IMG/VR virus record: IMGVR_UViG_3300046737_000006 | Span: 1-50,570 of that record | Strand: one strand, 5' to 3' | Source of the DNA: a virus | DNA: 50,570 nucleotides | Part shown: positions 16,569 to 23,817 of the stretch, one piece after another | Layout of the letters: each line of letters opens with the position of its first letter | Position numbering within the stretch: the stretch's first letter is position 1 | Made by a program: the position numbers and the translations under genes | Notes under the pieces: generated by a model | Told to the model about the DNA's origin: nothing | What the model saw: the letters and a program-made list of their open reading frames with translations, nothing else | Databases searched by the model: none

Positions 16569-16686
16569 CTTTTTTACCTCCGTCAACATAGTACGAAACA
16601 ATATGTCCAGGTAAATTCTCAATCAAATTATTCAAATCAATAAGTGTCTCAGCGGTAAGTTCCACGACTACTGTAGCTTTCTTCAT
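16462..16686 (-). CDS. Small hypothetical protein (74 aa)
   Basis: ATG preceded by GGAGGCTACC, a good ribosome site, and overlapping the end of the uracil-DNA glycosylase gene. First 35 residues look folded (MKKATVVVELTAETLIDLNN); the remainder is Ser/Asp/Pro-rich and overlaps the next gene by 107 bases. No function recognised. Confidence 0.6.
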   Translation of the reverse strand: MKKATVVVELTAETLIDLNNLIENLPGHIVSYYVDGGKKDAEHPSDASKATDAKEPDLPSGTVRSSWTGGPGPI

Positions 16687-17351
16687 GGTAGCCTCCAGTC
16701 TATGGGTTGATCTAGGTACCAGTTTATTCTTGAGAATATACGACTTCCCAAGAACCCTTTCTTCGCTCCCAGCGGACTTGGGTGAGAAGTCCAGAGTTGT
16801 CGTTCGTAGCCTGGTATGGCAAAAGTCTGAGCCACCCGGCCAAGATATGCCAGGACAGCGTTGTTATCGGCCGCTTTTCGAAGAACTTCTTGTGTGAGTA
16901 ACTCCCACTCACACCAATGATGACTGCCGGGACGGCCTGTGGCGCATGTAGGATAAGCGTTCCAGAGCAGTACTCCTTGTTGGGTCCACGGAGTGAGGTC
17001 ACCGCTCGTCGGAAAGGGTAGCTGTAGATCATCGTGATATTCCTTAAAGATGTTGACTAAGGAAGGCGGGTAATCGTCAGACCCAATGTGATTAGGTACG
17101 CTAAAAGCAGTCCCAGTGCAGTACTTAGGGTTAGGATAAGGGTCTTGGCCCACAATGCAAACCCGTACTCTTTCAGGTGGCAGCTCGTTGAGCACACGGA
17201 ACATATCAATAGGAGCAGGACAATAAGCCTGAGCCCCTGATAATCGCCTATGATCAAGGTCATTGAGTCTCTCCCTTATGACCTGCCATTCACCGGACTT
17301 CCAGAACTTCAATTTCCAGTGTTGGTTATATCCCTTCGTATGAAACTTCAT
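16683..17351 (-). CDS. ung: Uracil-DNA glycosylase (family 1)
   Basis: 222 aa, the usual size. Water-activating motif GQDPYP at 68-73 (Asp present; Pro in place of His as in several bacterial family members), followed by TGTAFSVP, LLWNAYPT and the DNA-intercalation motif HPSPLGAKKGF near the C-terminus. It removes uracil from DNA during replication, so this phage presumably uses ordinary thymine DNA. The gene sits in the replication operon between primase-helicase and polymerase. No good Shine-Dalgarno; its start lies within the end of the upstream 64-aa gene, implying coupling. Confidence 0.93.
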   Translation of the reverse strand: MKFHTKGYNQHWKLKFWKSGEWQVIRERLNDLDHRRLSGAQAYCPAPIDMFRVLNELPPERVRVCIVGQDPYPNPKYCTGTAFSVPNHIGSDDYPPSLVNIFKEYHDDLQLPFPTSGDLTPWTQQGVLLWNAYPTCATGRPGSHHWCEWELLTQEVLRKAADNNAVLAYLGRVAQTFAIPGYERQLWTSHPSPLGAKKGFLGSRIFSRINWYLDQPIDWRLP

Positions 17352-17520
17352 TTATTCTAAATATCTCCAACCAATCTTCGATGTCCCCTTTAGGGACTAA
17401 TAGACAGTTATTCTTTTCCATTCGCCAAGCTAATTCTTTGAGACGTCTCTTGCCTACATCTGTGGAACCTTCGATGATGCAGGTTCCGTGCTTGGTGCAA
17501 GTGATGGTGATGTCAGCCAT
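17326..17520 (-). CDS. Small hypothetical protein (64 aa)
   Basis: ATG preceded by GGAGAGCTACC. Sequence begins MADITITCTKHGTCIIEGST and has a beta-rich N-terminal half with two Cys and a helical, aromatic second half. It overlaps the primase-helicase end by 67 bases and the glycosylase start by 26. The strong ribosome site is the main support. Confidence 0.6.
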   Translation of the reverse strand: MADITITCTKHGTCIIEGSTDVGKRRLKELAWRMEKNNCLLVPKGDIEDWLEIFRINEVSYEGI

Positions 17521-19055
17521 GGTAGCTCTCCAGTTTCAGGTTCAGTTGGGTTACTCTCTACGTACCGCCGCCTAAAAGAGTCAAACCGAAGACTGCCAGC
17601 AGGACCAGACTTGCCCATAGGTGGTCTGTTCTTGCTAACCAGTAGATCGATAATGCTAGACCCACTTTCAGTATCACGGGAAAGATCAATGCGAACATCA
17701 CACAGTTGCTCCATTGCCCGAGAACCTCTGGTCTGACCGTTGTCATTGACGTGAGAGACAAAGATCAGACCAAAGTTAAGCTCCTTGACCAGCATCTCTA
17801 GCTTGGTTGAGATGTAGTCGAGCGCTCTTCTTTCGTCCTTTTCGCTTCTCTCGCCGCTAACAACCAGACTAATATGGTCCAGAAGTATCCACCCCACATT
17901 ACAAGCGGCCACGAGGAACCGAATATTGTCGATAAGTAGGTCAGGGTCAGATGACCCAAAATGATCATAGACAAATAACCTACCATCCTCTTTAACGGCA
18001 GATTGAATTGCGGCAGCGACATCGTCATCAGATACCCCGTGATCTGGGACGAACGCTGGACGCCCAAGTTCAATGCTTGCCAAGCTACGGAGATGTTGTC
18101 CTTTAGGCTCTTCGAGGAAAATAGCGCCAACATTGTCGTTAGTCTCCTTTAGGAGCTGATACTCTAGGGCGTGCATCAACTCGGTCTTGCCTACGCCTGG
18201 CTTAGCAGTAATTAAAATACTCTCGCCTTTGCGCATACCGTAGGTCATCGACTGCAATGTCGGGAAAGGATAAGGAACACCTACGCTAGGCGCCTCAGAT
18301 AATACCCGTCGTACTGTCTCACGCGTTACTGCCATGACAGTCTTGGGGAGATACCTCTGCGCATTTGCGAAGATGTTCCTTAACTCGTCTTCTTCTCCAG
18401 CTTGGAGATAGTCGTTAGCGTCCTTATGCCTCACAAATTCTAGAACATAGACCTTACTGTGTTCGAAAAGCCTTGCCACAGACTCGCGAGCGGCAAGTCC
18501 CGCAGCGTCTCCATCGAACGCCAGAAATATCCTTTCATGAGAGTTGAGGAAGGCTCTAGCAGCAGCGCAGTCACTGACAGCAGAAGCGCTACTTCGAACA
18601 GAAACCGTAGGGACACTTGTCGACTGAAAAAGCGATGCAGCATCGTATTCACCCTCCGTGATGATGACACTCTTGTGACCGCCGGGATCAAACCTATTAC
18701 GGCCAAACAAATCAGGAGTCACTGACTCAACGCCAGCCGCCTTCTGCCAATAGAATGACTTATCATCTAAGTTACGAACCTTGATGTCACCTGAGGGATA
18801 GAAGAAACCATCCGACACAGGTCTACCGTTCGCATCAATCTTAGTTCTAATATTATAAAACTCTAATGACTTACGGGACAATCCTCTATGAGGAATATAC
18901 TCATAGGTATAAACGTTATCTTCCAAAAATTCCTCTCGTGGTGGTTTGAAGAACGAGCACGAGTAGCAATACCCGTGCCCGTCATCATATTCGTGGTAAG
19001 CATCCGAGCTAGGACAACTAGGACACGGAAGCTTTGGGTTTATCACTTTGCTCAT
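17454..19055 (-). CDS. Primase-helicase, T7 gp4-like
   Basis: 533 aa, one polypeptide with all expected parts: N-terminal zinc site (C11, C14, C30, C33), TOPRIM primase core with ITEGEYDA (E134) and FDGDAAG (D181, D183), then a DnaB-type hexameric helicase domain with Walker A AKPGVGKT (284-291), Walker B WILLDH and the later FVSHVNDNGQTRGS region. It unwinds DNA and makes primers at the fork for the family A polymerase. The Pro/Ser-rich tail of about 30 residues replaces the acidic tail that contacts polymerase in T7. The gene overlaps the GGCT-like gene by 38 bases. Confidence 0.95.
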   Translation of the reverse strand: MSKVINPKLPCPSCPSSDAYHEYDDGHGYCYSCSFFKPPREEFLEDNVYTYEYIPHRGLSRKSLEFYNIRTKIDANGRPVSDGFFYPSGDIKVRNLDDKSFYWQKAAGVESVTPDLFGRNRFDPGGHKSVIITEGEYDAASLFQSTSVPTVSVRSSASAVSDCAAARAFLNSHERIFLAFDGDAAGLAARESVARLFEHSKVYVLEFVRHKDANDYLQAGEEDELRNIFANAQRYLPKTVMAVTRETVRRVLSEAPSVGVPYPFPTLQSMTYGMRKGESILITAKPGVGKTELMHALEYQLLKETNDNVGAIFLEEPKGQHLRSLASIELGRPAFVPDHGVSDDDVAAAIQSAVKEDGRLFVYDHFGSSDPDLLIDNIRFLVAACNVGWILLDHISLVVSGERSEKDERRALDYISTKLEMLVKELNFGLIFVSHVNDNGQTRGSRAMEQLCDVRIDLSRDTESGSSIIDLLVSKNRPPMGKSGPAGSLRFDSFRRRYVESNPTEPETGELPWLTSPSLAPSTEPASSKVPQM

Positions 19056-19797
19056 GTAAGAGTACGTACTTCTTTTCTTCTTGTTTTTCTAACCAAGCTT
19101 CCTCTTCACTCTTCAATTCAACTCGGAAGTCACGGTAGTTGAATTGCTTCTGAACCAACGTCGGGTTGAAGCCAACTCGTTGGAAGGGTTGAAAGAACCT
19201 CTTCACGTATGGTCGTTCATCGATGTAGGTAGGACACGGAAGGTACACAGACTCCTTCGAATGTCCTCGGAAATGTTGCTGGTCGTACTGGAACTTGGGA
19301 CCCCAATACTGAGGATTGTGGTTGTACACCCAAGCATTAACACGCACCGGAATTCCATAGCACACATTGGTCTGGTGCTGGAATGTGAACTTGTCAGCCA
19401 ATACTACACGGATGCGTTTGCGAACAGACTGTACTCTGTTCCCATGTATGGCGTCAAGCTCAACCATCTGCTCAGCAGTCACGGGATGTAGTTTTCCCTT
19501 CAGCCTAGCGCGGGGTGTGCCGATGAAACCTGGGTGCATCTGTCCGTTGAATACCAGGCCCGGTGTACCTTGCTCGTGGTTCTGGAGGTACATCAGAAAC
19601 GTCTGGTCAGAGAAGATGGGCGAACCAGGGAATGCACATGGAGCTTTGGTCACTCGATTATCCCAATCGAATACCAGGTTAAACTCCTGCTGCTGGAGCT
19701 TGACTAGGTCAGGCGTGTTGAACGGCGGAGCCGCTGTCTTCTTGAAGTTGAAGGGCAGCCCAGTACGTAGGTTGGGGATACCTTGGAACCATTTCAT
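19018..19797 (-). CDS. Gamma-glutamylcyclotransferase-like protein, probably non-catalytic
   Basis: 259 aa. Residues about 85-135 (NGQMHPGFIGTPRARLKGKL, PVTAEQMVELDAIHG) follow the GGCT/AIG2-like pattern of a Gly/Pro turn, a beta strand leading to E-x-V-x-P-like text and LDxxEG. In active enzymes the last motif carries the catalytic Glu; here it is His (LDAIHG). The usual YGTL/YGSN loop near the N-terminus is also absent. So the fold call is tentative and activity unlikely in the classical form. The N- and C-terminal extensions are unrelated to the family. Adjacent to the helicase gene with overlap. Confidence 0.5.
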   Translation of the reverse strand: MKWFQGIPNLRTGLPFNFKKTAAPPFNTPDLVKLQQQEFNLVFDWDNRVTKAPCAFPGSPIFSDQTFLMYLQNHEQGTPGLVFNGQMHPGFIGTPRARLKGKLHPVTAEQMVELDAIHGNRVQSVRKRIRVVLADKFTFQHQTNVCYGIPVRVNAWVYNHNPQYWGPKFQYDQQHFRGHSKESVYLPCPTYIDERPYVKRFFQPFQRVGFNPTLVQKQFNYRDFRVELKSEEEAWLEKQEEKKYVLLHEQSDKPKASVS

Positions 19798-19834
19798 GTG
19801 CGTACTTCCCTCTCCAATATAAACAAAAGAATAT

Positions 19835-19860
19835 AGCGGCCTATCTGAGCGTTAGCCGCT
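19835..19860 (-). terminator. Hairpin terminator upstream of the GGCT-like gene
   Basis: AGCGGC / GCCGCT stem with a 14-base loop, then ATATTCTTTTGTTTATATT on the - strand. It lies in the 168-base gap 19798-19965, which also contains GC-rich possible hairpins between 19870 and 19965. A GGAGAGGG ribosome site follows for the next gene. Confidence 0.6.
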
Positions 19861-19965
19861 AGCTTTCCTGGCCCACCGAGGGGGACTATGGTGCGCACCT
19901 AAATGGTAAGCGCGTCCAGACCAGGACGAGAGTCAGACTACGTTGCTGGGTGCCGGGAGGCGACC

Positions 19966-21507
19966 TTACGCAGCCTGACTCTTCATCTTAGCCTTGCGCC
20001 AGGCCGGGATGTCGTCATCCTCTTCTTCTTCTTTCGCAACTGGCGCGACGGCTTTGGGAACCAGGTCTGGCTTCAATGCCAGGACCCAGGCTTGGAGTTC
20101 CAGGATCAACATCCAGGCTTGCTTGTGGCCGGTCTGGACGACGTCAAACATCCGATCCTGGGGCCAGAGGATCATCTCCTCGGGCTTCACATCCAATCGA
20201 TCAGAGAACTTGGGGTACTTCCCTTCGATGGCCTGGACCTGGATGGAGTCGAGGGTTGGACTTGCGAAGGCGGAAGATACCACCTTCTTGGTCTTCTCGA
20301 TCTGGTCGGCGGTCATCAGAGGCTGTGGCTTGCTGGTTGCTGCGAGAGTGTCTTTGGTAGCCACGACCGCAGGATCAGTGTTCTTGCCGCTGCCCGAGCC
20401 AACAGGCGTCTTCTCAGGGATACGGTTGAAGAGCCGATAGAGATGGCTTCCAGGTTGAAGGTCTTCGACTGGAATTCCCTGTCGATTCTTGAGATCATAG
20501 GCAAGATGGCCCTTAGTTGAGTGAGAGCCATAATGACGCCGAAGCTCTCGTCCACCAAGGTGGACTGGTGGTTTGATGGACTTGGTGGTTGGGTCCCAAA
20601 TGCCGTCCTTAGGATCGAGTCCCTTGGCAAGCTCATCGAGATCAACCTGAGCGACCTTCGGGCCTGTCGCTCCCTTCGCCGCCTGGCTTTTAGTATCGTC
20701 TACTTCACCCGCCTCCTCATCATCCTTATCGTCCTCATCCTCTTCCTCTGGCTTGGCCGGAGGCGTTGCGGCGGGCGCAGGTACGGCTGCTGGCGTCGCT
20801 GCCAAGCGCGCCTTGCGCCAAGCAGGAATATTATCATCATCAGCAACGGGGTCCTCCTTCTTCTCCTCCACAGGCTTCTCCTCCTCCTTGTAGCCCAAGG
20901 TCTGGGAGGCTTCACCCCAAGAGAAGTCGGCGTAATCGTCATTCTTGCGCTTGAGGCGCAGGAAATCGTCATCCTTGGAAAGGAGCATGATGGTGCACTT
21001 GGGCTCCATATGCTCGATCATCGGCTTCCGGAACTCAGCCGAGTTGATCTTCTCCATCAACTTGGTGAGGTTGGCGCCGGCCTCGGTGTAGGCGTCGATG
21101 ATCAGGCTGCCGAAGTAGGCGTCCATGAACTGCGTCTCAGGACCCACAGGCTTCTTGGGGTCCATGTACCGTGCCATGTCGCCGGAGATGTAGACATGGA
21201 GGAGTTCGATCTCCTTGTCGTCCATCAGGACGGGGAATGGCTGACGCTCGGCCGGAGAGACTTCGTACTCGTAACCCACCAGCACGTAGTTCTTGTCCTT
21301 GAACTTGGTCGAAACTTCCTGCAAGGACTTGGCCAGATCGTAGCCCTTCTTCTTGCCCTCAGGTAGAGGGTTGTAGAAGAGACTCTTCATACCCTCCGAC
21401 TTGTTGGCAACCGAGAAGCTGAACCCACTCTTGCATGCCTCCAGAAACTTGGTCTGGTAAGCAGCCGGAATTTCGTGTCCAGCCTTAACCCGAAGTAGTA
21501 CAGACAT
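19966..21507 (-). CDS. Large acidic hypothetical protein with repeated IPAWRKA motifs (513 aa)
   Basis: Start at 21507 after GAGGAGTCTGCGC; the upstream in-frame start at 21546 lacks a site. The N-terminal 230 residues look folded (MSVLLRVKAGHEIPAAYQTK, FPVLMDDKEIELLHVYISGD). Then comes an Ala/Pro/Glu/Asp linker. Two copies of an acidic-D(D/N)IPAWRKA(R/K) motif occur, one in the linker (20802-20842) and one at the very C-terminus (19975-20021). The DDDIP part recalls the SSB C-terminal peptide, the whole recalls FtsZ-tail-like linear motifs. GC-rich codon use marks it as probably highly expressed or transferred. It might be an ssDNA-binding or recombination partner; unproven. Confidence 0.7.
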   Translation of the reverse strand: MSVLLRVKAGHEIPAAYQTKFLEACKSGFSFSVANKSEGMKSLFYNPLPEGKKKGYDLAKSLQEVSTKFKDKNYVLVGYEYEVSPAERQPFPVLMDDKEIELLHVYISGDMARYMDPKKPVGPETQFMDAYFGSLIIDAYTEAGANLTKLMEKINSAEFRKPMIEHMEPKCTIMLLSKDDDFLRLKRKNDDYADFSWGEASQTLGYKEEEKPVEEKKEDPVADDDNIPAWRKARLAATPAAVPAPAATPPAKPEEEDEDDKDDEEAGEVDDTKSQAAKGATGPKVAQVDLDELAKGLDPKDGIWDPTTKSIKPPVHLGGRELRRHYGSHSTKGHLAYDLKNRQGIPVEDLQPGSHLYRLFNRIPEKTPVGSGSGKNTDPAVVATKDTLAATSKPQPLMTADQIEKTKKVVSSAFASPTLDSIQVQAIEGKYPKFSDRLDVKPEEMILWPQDRMFDVVQTGHKQAWMLILELQAWVLALKPDLVPKAVAPVAKEEEEDDDIPAWRKAKMKSQAA

Positions 21508-21568
21508 TGCGCAGACTCCTCTGTTATGCGCATGGATCGCAGTCAACGACTGCTAGAAACCTGTCACA

Positions 21569-22039
21569 TTAGGCATTTCGGCAGTGTTCGAACTCTGCTT
21601 CCAAGGAATTCTTCTTGGGTTCCGCCACCTCCTTGTGTTTAGACTTGGTCAGGCCAAGCCGCGCCTTGATCTTCTTCTTCAAGGCAGGAACATCCACGCG
21701 CTTCAGTGGATTGGTGAAGTACCAGGGCTTACCATACGAAGGTTCGTCATAGCTAAGGTCCATGCCGATCCCACGCATCTTCTTGACTAAGGTGTGGTAA
21801 GCCCAGTCATGAATCTTTCCTTCAGTCTTCAAGCGATGAAGGTCTTCTGTGAAGGTGTTGGCAATGAGAGACCACTCCGCCTCTTTCTTTGCCCTGACTC
21901 GCCGCCGCGACATCATGAACTCCCGTAGTTGTGATCTGTGCTTGAAGATTAACCACGAGGCCATCCCAGACGCCGCGAAACCAGGCACAATGCTCAGCTT
22001 CGTAAGCGTTTCCAATTCCGTCAGCAGCCCCTCTAACAT
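21569..22039 (-). CDS. Membrane-anchored hypothetical protein (156 aa)
   Basis: Residues about 14-32 (LSIVPGFAASGMASWLIF) form one weak membrane segment, followed by an Arg/Lys-rich stretch typical of a cytoplasmic stop-transfer. The remainder is basic and helical. GAGAGGG precedes the ATG. First protein gene after the tRNA pair. Function unknown. Confidence 0.65.
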   Translation of the reverse strand: MLEGLLTELETLTKLSIVPGFAASGMASWLIFKHRSQLREFMMSRRRVRAKKEAEWSLIANTFTEDLHRLKTEGKIHDWAYHTLVKKMRGIGMDLSYDEPSYGKPWYFTNPLKRVDVPALKKKIKARLGLTKSKHKEVAEPKKNSLEAEFEHCRNA

Positions 22040-22081
22040 TTGACTACCCTCTCGCTTGCGTTATACTCAAAGTAATAATAG

Positions 22082-22156
22082 TGGAGCCGGAAGGAATTGA
22101 ACCTTCGGACCGAGGACAGCGGGCAGCACCCGATCCCCAGAAACACTGGCAGCCCC
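22082..22156 (-). tRNA. tRNA-like gene with abnormal anticodon arm
   Basis: A 7-bp acceptor pairs GGGGCTG with CGGCTCC (two G-U), and a perfect T-arm GAAGG-TTCAATT-CCTTC follows. The rest is not standard: the D-arm would be CCAG-TGTTT-CTGG without the GG pair in the loop, and the anticodon arm is a long hairpin (GGGGA/TCCTC outside, CGGG/CCCG inside) with a 5-base loop. No anticodon can be read with confidence. CCA is not encoded. It starts 5 bases after the tRNA-Leu gene, so both are co-transcribed. It may be a decayed tRNA or a tRNA-like RNA with another job. Confidence 0.5.
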
Positions 22157-22161
22157 TTAAG

Positions 22162-22237
22162 TGGTGCCCACGGTTGGACTCGAACCAACACTAGAGGGAT
22201 TTTAAGTCCCTTGCCTCTGCCATTGGGCTACGTAGGC
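22162..22237 (-). tRNA. tRNA-Leu (anticodon UAA)
   Basis: 76 bases with encoded CCA. Acceptor GCCTACG/CGTGGGC, U8-A9, D-arm with GG in the loop, anticodon stem AGGGA/TCCCT around CTTAAAA (U33, anticodon UAA, A37), T-arm GTTGG-TTCGAGT-CCAAC, discriminator A73 as leucine tRNAs have. The variable loop is only 5 bases (CTAGT), whereas bacterial leucine tRNAs normally have a long variable arm. So either it is a short-form Leu tRNA or its true charging identity differs. Confidence 0.88.
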
Positions 22238-22390
22238 GTCTGCGTAGAACATACGCAGTTGAATTCCTGCTATTATCACGATCGTGAACAGGTCCCGCGC
22301 ACCATATGCGTCCTTGTAACCTGTGTCAGAAACCGATTGTGTGGCTAAATTCCGGTAACTGTGCCTAAGCACACGCAGCGATCTGGCCAT
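22202..22390 (-). CDS. Small membrane protein whose end overlaps tRNA-Leu (62 aa)
   Basis: ATG at 22390 directly follows TTGGAGGTCAC, one of the best ribosome sites in the window. Starts MARSLRVLRHSYRNLATQSV and has a hydrophobic span (LFTIVIIAGIQLRMF). The last 11 codons (AYVAQWQRQGT) and the stop are the 5' half of the tRNA-Leu gene. The longer open frame upstream to 22726 runs through a terminator and is not credible. Confidence 0.55.
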   Translation of the reverse strand: MARSLRVLRHSYRNLATQSVSDTGYKDAYGARDLFTIVIIAGIQLRMFYADAYVAQWQRQGT

Positions 22391-22414
22391 GTGACCTCCA
22401 ATAAACAAAATAAA

Positions 22415-22498
22415 ACCCAGGCAGGTTACGCAGCGAGCTAACGGCTGGGGAGGACTTCGAGAGTCCACCGTATCACTCACGCACAACACTGCCTGGGT
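22415..22498 (-). terminator. Large structured terminator
   Basis: Perfect 10-bp stem ACCCAGGCAG / CTGCCTGGGT followed on the - strand by TTTTATTTTG. The enclosed 64 bases fold further: ACGG/CCGT closing GGACT-CTCGA-AGTCC. That last hairpin resembles one in the 9.1-10.7 kb RNA (GGGACT-CG-AAGTCCC). It ends the 22590-23249 gene transcript. It may be more than a simple terminator. The stretch 22499-22589 holds no gene I can support. Confidence 0.65.
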
Positions 22499-22589
22499 CC
22501 ACCCCCACGTCCGGAGAGCACAGCCATACAAGCATTGGATGATGCGGCGGCACCATGCTTGCAGACAACCTAACGTGGAGGGTGTAGGA

Positions 22590-23249
22590 TTATTTCTGCT
22601 TCTGAACCAACTCAGCCCCGGCCCAGAATACCTTGCCCCTGGAGAATTTCTTCTCCGCCTCAGACATTGTGTAAGGATTCGAGTAGACGATCCTAGCTTT
22701 ATAGCTAGTTGGTGTCGCCACTTCATCGAATACTTTAATTATCCTAGCCTTGTTGCCTTGGAAATATAACCGTATCTCAGGGTTGCCACGCTGAAGGATA
22801 CGGTAGTTCCACGCTGTGAAGCCTTGGAACCGATAACTAGAAACAAAGAACGAATGGCCCAAGAGACATTCCTGTATCTCTCGTTCCATCAAAGAAGCAT
22901 CAATAGCCAATAACTTAGGGCTGGGTGCATAAACACTTGCCCCAGTCTCATCTACGTGTCTGGTGCTGAGGTGAGCAGTCTTAGGCACAGGCGCAGGGTC
23001 ATAACGTACCCTATGCTTGCGCCATATCACAGTCTCTTTCTTGACCAGAGCATTAAGTTCCTCATCCTTATGGTAGGATGTGACCTTCTGCTGCTTGTCA
23101 CTCACGATGACTGGGTTAATGTTCCCCAAGCTTCGTGTGCGTGGTCTGTTCTGAAATAGAGCGTAGTTGAGAACCTTCGATACATCGACACCCCCCGGTG
23201 TCTTGATCATTAGCTTAGGGTATGTCCTCTTGATCCTCCTCTTAGCCAT
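22590..23249 (-). CDS. Hypothetical basic protein (219 aa)
   Basis: Begins MAKRRIKRTYPKLMIKTPGG; basic N-terminus, then mixed alpha/beta. Contains a Cys in ECLLGHSFFVSSYRF and a basic C-terminal region (KKFSRGKVFWAGAELVQKQK). The start overlaps the upstream 60-aa gene by 8 bases. No domain recognised. Confidence 0.7.
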   Translation of the reverse strand: MAKRRIKRTYPKLMIKTPGGVDVSKVLNYALFQNRPRTRSLGNINPVIVSDKQQKVTSYHKDEELNALVKKETVIWRKHRVRYDPAPVPKTAHLSTRHVDETGASVYAPSPKLLAIDASLMEREIQECLLGHSFFVSSYRFQGFTAWNYRILQRGNPEIRLYFQGNKARIIKVFDEVATPTSYKARIVYSNPYTMSEAEKKFSRGKVFWAGAELVQKQK

Positions 23250-23424
23250 GGTGATTACTCCAGAAGATGAGACTCATCCTTTCCTGGATATATTGTATCT
23301 TCCAGTACGAGACGTTCCCATTACATCTAGAGATTAAGTCATAAGAATATCCCTTAAACAACCACTCTTGTATAAATACAACAGTGCTCTCTCTTAGTCT
23401 CAGTCTTATTGCTACTTGTTTCAT
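23242..23424 (-). CDS. Small helix-turn-helix-like protein (60 aa)
   Basis: ATG after GGAGAGCACA, and 42 bases downstream of a predicted promoter start site. Residues 10-45 (RESTVVFIQEWLFKGYSYDL, then a short turn and VSYWKIQYIQERM) have the spacing of a helix-turn-helix. It could be a phage transcription regulator acting on its own promoter; inferred only from the pattern. Confidence 0.55.
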   Translation of the reverse strand: MKQVAIRLRLRESTVVFIQEWLFKGYSYDLISRCNGNVSYWKIQYIQERMSLIFWSNHHG

Positions 23425-23472
23425 TGTGCTCTCCGTTGTTGTGCGGTTCCGCCGAACCTTTCTCCAGTATCC

Positions 23473-23511
23473 ATATTATAGCCTAGGTTAACACTCTAAG
23501 TAAAATCACTT
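23473..23511 (-). promoter_or_regulatory. Promoter with conserved 18-bp upstream box
   Basis: On the - strand AAGTGATTTTACTTAGAG lies 32-33 bases before TATAAT (23473-23478). The same box and spacing recur at 26165-26202. TTTACT to TATAAT is 18 bases, so this can be read as sigma70-like with a weak -35, or as an activator-dependent middle promoter. It drives the 60-aa HTH-like gene. The gap 23425-23544 holds nothing else except a GGTTC/GAACC hairpin. Confidence 0.6.
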
Positions 23512-23544
23512 TAGGTCATCCAAACTAGTAAAGTAGGAACACCG

Positions 23545-23817
23545 TCAATACCGAGGAACGATTACCACCTTTTCGAATATCTCCGGATCAGGCCAATGGA
23601 ACTTGGTGGTAGCGCAGAATGTACGTTCCTCCCCTGCCTGATCTTTGACAGTGATCGAGCAGGTCTCAGCAAAGGAAGTCCAAGCACCTACCCTTCCTTT
23701 GTATTGCAGTTGGTGGTTACCGTTCTGGTCGTAGTGATGCTCTAATTCAGCATCAAGTCCGATCCACGGGGCGGTTGTGTACAGGCCCGCTTGAAACCTG
23801 GGTTCCAGTACTTGCAT
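23545..23817 (-). CDS. Hypothetical protein (90 aa)
   Basis: Beta-rich, aromatic and acidic (FQAGLYTTAPWIGLDAELEH, then YKGRVGAWTSFAETCSITVK). Overlaps the upstream 80-aa gene by 65 bases, a long overlap for this genome. GAGGAAC precedes the ATG. No function recognised. Confidence 0.6.
   Translation of the reverse strand: MQVLEPRFQAGLYTTAPWIGLDAELEHHYDQNGNHQLQYKGRVGAWTSFAETCSITVKDQAGEERTFCATTKFHWPDPEIFEKVVIVPRY

Noticed and set aside
20521-21366. Rightward ORF of 281 aa opposite the 513-aa gene
   Set aside because: Mirror-frame shadow of a GC-rich acidic gene; Leu/Val/Arg-rich low-quality composition and no ribosome site.
22391-22726. Upstream extension of the leftward 62-aa gene to 174 aa
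   Set aside because: It would run through a strong terminator and overlap the end of the 219-aa gene; the ATG at 22390 has its own strong ribosome site.
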